From Oxyruncus cristatus (Eukaryota; Chordata; Aves; Passeriformes; Cotingidae): a DNA stretch of 64,000 nucleotides. Position numbers and translations under genes: made by a program. Position 1 is the first letter of the stretch. Each line of letters opens with the position of its first letter. This document shows, in pieces, positions 60,386-64,000 of the stretch. The stretch lies in NCBI GenBank assembly GCA_013399855.1, contig VXAY01006707.1:446556-510555 (forward strand). The letters are read 5' to 3'. The notes under the pieces were generated by a model. The model was not told the DNA's origin. It made no database searches and was given only the letters and a program-made list of their open reading frames with translations.

Positions 60386-61728
60386 GTAAGTGCTGCAGAA
60401 ATCCTGCTGGGAGCTTACTGTCTCCACATCTAGCTGGGCTTTGGGTTTTTTGGTTGAACTGAGGTCTTTTGTAAGGCTTGGCCAGTGTTGGCACTGGGGG
60501 GTTTAACCCTGTTGGCCAAACTGAAGAAGAGCCAGTGCAGAGCCTACAGCTGCCCAGCTGGAAGCTCTGCTGTCTCGGGGGCCCTCTGATGTATAAACCT
60601 CCTTTTCCATCTCTGAGAGTTGACCCTTCAAAGCCAACTCTTGAGAATCCTTTTTGCCTTCTTGGGAAAGCAGCTGGGGCTTCTGACCCCGGAGCTGGTG
60701 CCTTTCCCATGGGGCTGGGTCATGGTCAGATCCTTGGTGAATGGGAACTCAGTTGCCTTTCACCAACCCCTGTGAGGATGCAAGGGGGATTGTGTTCAGC
60801 CAGCACTGCCAGATCCAAGTCATGAGGCAATTAAGCAGCACCCACTGCTCAGAGGGCAGCAGCAGCAGCATCGCCTGGTGGGGCTGCAGTAGATGACCCA
60901 TGGCATCAGGTTGTCTGGGAACCGCTCAGCTTGGAAGTGAGCAAAGAGAGTCAGGCAGCAAGGAGTGAGATGCTTGTTCTGCCACGGCTCTTCCTCTCCC
61001 GTCCTGCTCCCTTCCTGACGTGCTGCCCTGTTTTCCTGTTTCCTCGTCTTTCTTCCTCACCCTCTTCTCTGGTTCCAGTCATCTCAATTTTAGTGGTGTT
61101 GTTGTCTTCTCCCGCTCTCAGTTGTTTGCTGGAGCGTTTTAGTGCTCGGCTTGGAGGCCGACAGCCTGGCACACAGCTGGCCCAGGCGCTCCCAGAGCTT
61201 CCACTGTCAGCTGGATACCTCTTGCCCAGAATTGCAAAGCATCCTGGCTGGTTTCTCAGCCCAGACCTTCCTCATGGAATAAAAATCACACGCTCTCTGC
61301 TGTGCCTTACATGCTCAGTGCACCAAACCCCAGTCCTACAATAAATCCCATGTGCGAGGGGGTTGTTAAGGGAGGAGGGAAGGGAATGAGCAAGTGAGGG
61401 AATGACTTGCAAAGGCAAGCAACTGCCTGGCCATTTTCCATCCCCTGCTGCTTACGATGCAAACCTTTCCAAAAGAGTCCCCAAGCACACATCTGCCTTT
61501 GCAATGCTCTAGAAAGCCTGCATCTTGCAGATAGTCTCTCCAGCTTGGCAGGCGATCGCAGTGAGTCATGTTACAATTACACTGCTTATTAATATTTGAA
61601 AAAAGCAGTGAAGAAAGGACCCTGGTGATGCATTTCCTCCATGTGACATAACTGGGAATGGCTCAAAAGTAATTTTAAGCTGATTTATTTAATCCTGGCT
61701 TCTATTTATTTAAATGTTTGGAGGTGGC

Positions 61729-61752
61729 TTTTTTTTTTTTTTTTTTTTTTTT
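61729..61752. repeat. Poly(T) tract, 24 T
   Basis: An uninterrupted run of 24 T in VAC14 intron 12; adjoining sequence is AT-rich. Confidence 0.9.
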
Positions 61753-63721
61753 AAGGGAATCCATAGACGAGTCAATCCATTAAACACCACTGCTCAGCTG
61801 GCTCTCAACCAGATTTGCTGCTCTCTGCAGACGAAATAGAAATGACTGAAGTAGTAGAAGGGGTTTTGAGCTGGACATTTTGGGGAATGATGAGAACACT
61901 CTGAGCTATCCAACCTGCAGTGTCGGTGTCTGTCAGGAAAGGAGATGTGGGGCGCTTGCTTAGCCAGTACAGCATTTGTGTGTGCAGTCCTGTTGTCCTA
62001 GGGTAGACTGTGATCCCCAGAAGCTCCTGGCTGATGGCCTGGGAATCACCTGGTTGGCAGGGGGGCCTGTGTGAGGTAACCATCAGCTCTGTGATGAGGA
62101 AGCGTCTCCCTCTCCTTTCCAGGCAGGGCTCTGCACGTTGTGTGGTGTAACACAAGGTGTACACGTCTTCAGAGGGTTTTTTGCTGTCTTCTTCCTGTGA
62201 TGCTGCTCTCCCCAAGGGACCCTGCTGGGCAGCAGTGTCAGTGTCATCTTTTTTCCCAGCAAGGCTGAACATCCCTCTGCAGTGGCTGTGGTTCCCATTG
62301 CCCCCATGCACAGTCTGGAGGCTACCTGTCACTCTCCTGATGTGCCCTGGAGCTGTCCTGGAACACTTGTTTGTCACCAGCTCATCACCAAAGGACAGTC
62401 TGGCTTTGGAGGGTCAGTGCTAGTCCATGTATCAAACTGAAAGAGACTGCTCAGGTCCCTTATTTTTAAGATCTGGTCTTGCTGAGCTGCTCCGAGTCTC
62501 TCTCTGTGCACTTGCCACAAATAATCAAGCCTAAAGCAAGGAAGGACTCACGGTGGATGGAGCCGGATCCATGCCCTTTCAGTTCTCACGCCTGTTTTTA
62601 TCGCTCAAGTAGCACAAGGTGTTGCACCACCTCCACTGTGCTGAACAGGGGCCAGTGTCTCATGATGTATCTGCAGTGTCCTGAGTCATCTCTGCCTTCT
62701 CTCCTCTTCCCCTTCCTACCCAGTTCTCTTGTGCCGGTAAATAAATGGTCAAGAGACCTAGTTAAGATTCACAAAGGCAGCACAGAGAAGTTGGAGCGAA
62801 GCTGAAACAAGCAGTTCCCTTTGATATGTAGACAAGTCGGGATCCAGGATTCCTGGCTGTTGGAGGCCGTACTGCTGCACTGCGTCACCTCGTGCTGGTT
62901 CCCGTGCTTCCCCGGCGGGGAGATGCTCCGTCCTGCGCCTGAGATCTGGTTTTGAAGGCAATCTGTAAGAGCCCTGGTTAAAATTTGATGTGCTTAAAAA
63001 CTTCCTTGCAGCTCCAAGACACAGCAAGATCCTGCTGGGAGTGGGTTTTCCCACACTGGCTGCTTCATCCGTCAGTGTGAGTCTTGCGGCCCTGGTTGAA
63101 GAACTGATGTTAGAAAATGTGAAAAGTCATAAGATGTTGTTTTCTGAGCGGTGGATTGGACCTTTCCACCTGCAAGGTAAAGGCACTGCTGAAAAGAAGA
63201 CACGTTCTTTGGATTATTTTCTGTGAGTTTCTGGTGCAAAGGCAGCTTTGGATGTAGCCTTTCAGTTCCCTGGACCCTGCATGGACCCAGGAGCTGAGCT
63301 CAGGTGAACTCAACAGGAGGTGAAGGCATCTCTGAGAAAACTGTGAAGCAGTGACGCTGCTGGGTTTCTTTCTTTGCTTTGTTTTCCTTTTTCCGGCTTC
63401 AAAATGGGGTTGTTTCTGTATGGCTGAACATGTTCCTGTTCTGCTTATCTGCTCCCCTCAATCTTGCTGGAGGTTGAAAGTTGTGCTGGGACTTTTGTCT
63501 GAGTCACGGCAGGAATGACGCGTGAGGTGGAGCTGGTGTCTGATGTGAAGCAGGATAGACTCTGGCTTCCTCTCAGCTTTGCTGGAGTGAAAACCTGCCT
63601 TGTGCAGTGGCCAGGCAAGGCTTTGAGTACAGAAGTAGTTCCTTCAGCAGTCTGCTCAGGAGTTGATGTCCTTCCCTAGAGAGGGCGAGCTCAGCGTGGG
63701 CTGCCCCTGACTACGAATGGC

Positions 63722-63962
63722 AGGTTTAGATAGGGATTAGGAAGAAACTCTTCCCTGTGAGGGTGGTGAGTCACTGGCACAGTTTGCACAGGTTGCCCAG
63801 AGAAGCTGTGGCTGCCCCATCCTTGGAAGTGTCCAAGGCCAGGTTGGACGGGGCTCTGAGCAGCCTGATCTAGTGGAAGGTGTCCCTGCCCATGGCAGGG
63901 GAGTTAGAACCAGATGGTCTTTTAAGGTCCCTTCCCACTCGAACCATTCTCTGATTCTGTGT
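63722..63962 (+). mobile_element. CR1 LINE 3'-end fragment
   Basis: Nearly complete CR1 tail: AGGAAGAAACTCTTCCCTGT, GGTTGCCCAGAGAAGCTGTG, GTCCAAGGCCAGGTTGGACG, GGTGTCCCTGCCCATGGCAG and a final ATTCTCTGATTCTGT, close to the family's ATTCTATGATTCTAT ending. Confidence 0.94.
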
Positions 63963-64000
63963 ACTTGAAAATCTGCATGACCTTCAAGCCAACTTCTCCA

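Larger units (their letters stand above)
60386..64000 (+). other. VAC14 intron 12 (continues past the window)
   Basis: 3.6 kb with no recognised exon. It holds a 24-T tract and a CR1 tail near the end. Confidence 0.8.

Overview
The window looks like vertebrate nuclear DNA, most likely from a bird. It shows widely spaced small exons with GT-AG introns, CR1 retrotransposon fragments of the avian type, and the neighbouring pair HYDIN then VAC14 on one strand, as I know it from amniotes. All recognised coding sequence is on the + strand, except that one of two tRNA genes lies on the - strand. No bacterial-type operon, CRISPR array or virus was seen.

Region 1 (about 1-29,550) holds eight exons of HYDIN, the very large ASH-domain protein of the motile-cilium central pair. 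They match an early-middle part of the protein, in order and without in-frame stops, but blocks of the expected protein between them are missing. Nothing recognisable of the remaining three quarters (about 3,800 residues in mammals) follows before VAC14. The locus is therefore either a decaying or rearranged HYDIN, or a misassembly.

Region 2 (about 29,550-41,300) has no recognised gene. It contains a CR1 scrap, a CpG-rich block at 39.9-40.4 kb, and a CR1 fragment that runs right up to a GC-box promoter.

Region 3 (41,302-60,385, gene continuing past the window) holds the first 12 exons of VAC14, the HEAT-repeat scaffold of the PIKfyve-FIG4 lipid kinase/phosphatase complex. They cover roughly residues 8-455 of about 780. 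Exon 1 is damaged by assembly: a single N replaces the start-codon region and a 200-N gap begins at its donor. Two identical tRNA-Gly(GCC) genes sit inside VAC14 introns 1 and 9 in opposite orientations. They share their 3' flanks, which indicates an inverted local duplication. The rest is intronic sequence with short tandem repeats, poly(T) tracts and CR1 tails.
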